Shown here in pieces: positions 61,707-64,000 of a stretch of DNA of 64,000 bases (within the stretch, counting starts at the first letter, position 1; every line of letters begins with the position of its first letter). Source of the stretch: Brevibacillus massiliensis (GTDB lineage: Bacteria; Bacillota; Bacilli; Brevibacillales; Brevibacillaceae); assembly GCF_000311785.1 (NCBI RefSeq), contig NZ_HE978539.1, positions 57,431-121,430 on the forward strand. The letters are read 5' to 3'. Below the pieces are notes generated by a model. That model saw nothing but the letters and a program-made list of their open reading frames with translations. It did no database searches and was not told the origin of the DNA. The translations under genes and the position numbers were made by a program.

Positions 61707-63136
61707 CACTAGCGTCGCATGAATATTTTCCCATTATTCATAGTTCCTGCAATGTTCGGTATTTATATGGTCACGTCATAAAAAAATCCTTTACACTGGG
61801 AAAGGTCAGGTAGTTCCCGTCCAAATCCAACGCAAAGGAAATCTTATGGACAAGAATACCCTATTTTCTTCATTTGGTAAATGGGTTGCACCCATCAATA
61901 TTGTGAACTTTCAGCAACGAATTGACGAAACGGATCAAGACAAATACGCGAAAAAGTTGACAACAAAAGCGTACCTTCTCCTGTTTTTACATGCTCAACT
62001 TCCACAATGAGTAGGACTTCGAGCCATTGCCGACGATGTTTTTATCGGTGGAATTTCAGCGGGAGTTAGGGCTGTCATCCATTAGTTCAGCACAACTTAG
62101 CCGTAAAAATAATGCAGTAGTTCCTGCTTTGCTTGAAGAGATTTTTCTTGATCTTGTCAGACAAATATCACCGACTCTCCGGCAACACCTATTCCGATCG
62201 AACACCCATCAAAATCATCGATTCAACGACCATCGGGTTATGTTTGAAAACGTACAAATGGGCCGATTTCCGAAAAACCAAGACAGGAATCAAGATCCAT
62301 CCTCGCCTCATCTTTGCCAACCACCGGGATGTATGCCCTGAAAAAATCACCATAACGACCGCCAAGTCCAACGACCGTACGCAAATGGAGTCGCTCATTG
62401 ATGAAATCGGAGCGATGTACGTCTTTGATCGAGGGTATGTGACGAAAAGTTTGATGAGTATACGGACACAGGCATCTTTTTCGCTTCTCGTTTGAAAGAG
62501 AACACCCAAGTCCGTCATCTGCACGCTTTCAAAGTCCCTCCCGAAAGCGCAGTTTTGTCAGATTCCATGATTCTTTTGGGAACGCCACAAAAACGGGTCG
62601 ATAACGTACTGCAATTGATTGAGACGCTTGATTCAAAAGGAAATCGGATTCGAATCATTACCAATCGATTCGATTTGAAAGCAGAAGAACTCAGTGACAT
62701 CTATCGTTGGCGATGGCAAATTGAACTGTTTTTTTAGTGGATCAAACAGCATGTCAAGATAAAGAAGTTTTACGGAACGAGTGACAATGTGGTACACAAC
62801 CAAGTCTTTCTTGCTCTGATTACCTACTGCTTGCTTCTCCTTGTAAAACTGGAAAAGAAAAGTACGCATAGCCTGTTGCAGATCAGTAGATGGCTCAAAG
62901 TGTTTCTCTGGCAAACGTTTGAAGAAAGGATTACCAGTCCAAACGAACATCCAGAGGCCGACAGAGAAGGAATTAGGTCTTGGTTGTCGGTGTCTCCTTT
63001 GTTATAAATGCATAAAACTACCAAATGGACAGTAGCTACCTTTTGCTTGGATGCTGTCGCTTTTGGTTTCGGAGTTGGAATTTTGGTTCTGAATACTCTG
63101 ATAAGTATTGGGCTTATTTTTTATGAAACGCTAGTG
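61707..63136. mobile_element. IS4-family-like insertion sequence, 1430 bp
   Basis: The element is bounded by imperfect terminal inverted repeats beginning CACTAGCGT at the left (61707-61715) and ending ACGCTAGTG at the right (63128-63136), flanked by a 9-bp duplication. It contains one transposase gene with several frame breaks. The family is assigned from the transposase (DDE_Tnp_1, IS4/IS231-like). Confidence 0.88.
61846..63007 (+). pseudogene. IS4-like transposase, multiply frameshifted
   Basis: The gene begins MDKNTLFSSFGKWVAPINIV at ATG 61846 and continues in three frames: first to a stop in the LHAQLPQ region (about 62010), then SVEFQRELGLSSISSAQLSR, then KIIDSTTIGLCLKTYKWADF with the first DDE aspartate, GAMYVFDRGYVTKSLMS with the second, and IYRWRWQIELFF, the YREK-like block holding the catalytic Glu, followed by TAG at 62736. 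At least three breaks mean no full-length transposase can be made, barring read errors. Confidence 0.85.
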
Positions 63137-63145
63137 CCAATATGT
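63137..63145. repeat. 9-bp target-site duplication, right copy
   Basis: Second copy of CCAATATGT. Confidence 0.9.
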
Positions 63146-63677
63146 GAATTTCCTGTTGCTGACGTGGACGCCCAAGTACTTGCAGGATACGTTTGACTTC
63201 AAGTTGTCTTCCCTCTGGTATCTGGGGATGATCCCCTGGATCGGCGCCTGCATCACCGTGCTGCTTGGCGGGCGCATCTCTGACGCCTTGAGAAGAAAGA
63301 CCGGAAGTCTGCGGATTGCCCGGTCAGGGCTCGCGGTTGTCTCGCTGTTTTTTACGGCTGTCTGTTTTATGTTCATCCCGGCCATGAGCAGCGTAACGGG
63401 TGTCCTGTTGTTGATGGCGGTTGGCAATGCCTTCAACTTCGTGCCAAATACCGTGTACTGGACGGTGATTATCGATACGGAGCCCTCCAAGGCGGGAACA
63501 TTTGGCGGAGTGACCCATTTTTTCACCAACATCGCGACCATCGTGGCCCCGACTCTGACAGGGGTATTGGTAAAAGGATACGGCTATTCAGCCATGTTTA
63601 CAGCGGCAGCGGTCGCCGCCTGTATCGGGATGGTAGCCATGGCTTTTGTCAAACCCGGACTGCGGGTTCAGCAATAA
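63146..63677 (+). pseudogene. MFS anion:cation symporter, C-terminal part
   Basis: The last 177 codons of the interrupted symporter: NFLLLTWTPKYLQDTF, GMIPWIGACITVLLGGRISD (second motif A), AVGNAFNFVPNTVYWTVIID and GVLVKGYGYSAMF. Its frame continues exactly from the N-terminal part when the IS and one duplication copy are removed. Confidence 0.9.
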
Positions 63678-63709
63678 CCAAATCTGTGACGACTGTTTAG
63701 GAGGTAACC

Positions 63710-63898
63710 ATGGATGTTTTGACTTTATCCCAATCGATTCGGGAGAAAAAACTCTCTCCTGTGGAAGTTGTCCGGCAGATGCTGGCGGACGTCCAAAAAC
63801 AAAATCCGCTGTACAACGCGTATGTCACCGTATGTGAAGAGGAGGCGCTTCCGCCGCTGCCCGGGCGGAGGAGGAGATCGCCAGAGGATACGTCAGGG
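63710..63898 (+). pseudogene. Amidase (GatA-like), N-terminal fragment with frameshift
   Basis: ATG 63710 after AGGAGG begins MDVLTLSQSIREKKLSPVEV, VRQMLADVQKQNPLYNAYVT and VCEEEA, the typical opening of amidase-signature enzymes. A single-base shift near 63846 is needed to continue as SAAARAEEEIARGYVR. At about 63898 the sequence stops being amidase, before any catalytic Lys or Ser, and joins an unrelated fragment. Confidence 0.75.
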
Positions 63899-64000
63899 AC
63901 CTGATCCAAGATTTGATCGCGGGAAAGAACCATCCCGGCATGGCGCAGCAAAAAGACCAGAAGCTGAAATTCTTTTTTGGTCAACGAAATCGGGGTATCC
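63899..64000 (-). pseudogene. OmpR/PhoB-type response regulator, C-terminal fragment
   Basis: On the minus strand the sequence reads ISLTKKEFQLLVFLLRHAGM then VLSRDQILDQV, the start of a Trans_reg_C winged-helix domain. Its 3' end is replaced by antisense amidase sequence, so the DNA-recognition helix is missing. The rest of the gene, if present, lies beyond the window edge. Confidence 0.7.

Noticed and set aside
1-64000. CRISPR arrays, tRNA, rRNA or prophage modules
   Set aside because: No regularly spaced repeats, cloverleaf tails or phage structural genes were seen on either strand.

Overview
The window comes from a Bacillales bacterium, most likely in the Brevibacillus/Paenibacillaceae range. 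The basis is strong AGGAGG-type ribosome binding sites, frequent TTG and GTG starts, sigma-A promoters, an S-box (SAM-I) riboswitch, a GEMM-I (cyclic di-GMP) riboswitch, cre-like sites, and operons of Bacillus type (acoABCL with AcoR and LipL, opuC-like, yclNOPQ-like). Genus is inferred from gene style only. I see no rRNA, tRNA or CRISPR array.

Layout. Positions 1-4100 are a decayed strip: DUF488 and alpha/beta-hydrolase genes look intact, but GNAT, HxlR, FhuF-like, FecCD-like and DUF1963 genes are frameshifted or are fragments. 4126-11979 is an acetoin dehydrogenase locus (acoR, lipL, acoABCL) with a near-perfect -24/-12 (sigma-54) promoter before acoA. 12452-13228 is a second hydrolase. 13692-19921 is a six-gene operon joining a PHP phosphoesterase, a TIM-barrel isomerase and SurE to an FbpABC/AfuABC-type importer. 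20158-21842 is an ArsR repressor, probably on a leaderless mRNA, with an MFS exporter. 21920-25793 is a sugar-type ABC importer behind a SAM-I riboswitch.

27301-41987 is the most striking block. A ribose-type ABC importer, Zn-alcohol dehydrogenase, DhaK, DhaL, a triosephosphate-isomerase paralogue, a DeoR repressor, RpiB, a GlpX-type bisphosphatase, transaldolase, transketolase and a chemoreceptor are arranged as one regulon. The best reading is uptake and catabolism of a four-carbon polyol or ketose (erythritol, threitol, erythrulose): oxidation to erythrulose, phosphorylation, isomerisation to erythrose 4-phosphate, and return to hexose and triose phosphates by locally encoded enzymes.

42224-45991 holds an SDR, two convergent truncated genes fused by a deletion, a GntR regulator and Tag. 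45979-51828 is a quaternary-amine locus: a sigma-54 activator diverging from a Rieske oxygenase with its own -24/-12 promoter, followed by an OpuC-like importer. A truncated nitrilase, a cold-shock gene behind a long hairpin, and a Fur-boxed petrobactin-type importer follow (51801-56864). 56973-60148 carries signalling genes: a histidine kinase/STAS fusion, then a c-di-GMP riboswitch ahead of an EAL phosphodiesterase and CheX. The window ends in another decayed zone: a GntR regulator, an MFS gene split by an IS4-type element with a 9-bp target duplication, and an amidase fragment joined to a response-regulator fragment.

Functions are read from sequence motifs recalled from protein families; no database search was run. 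Substrate assignments for the importers are inference.
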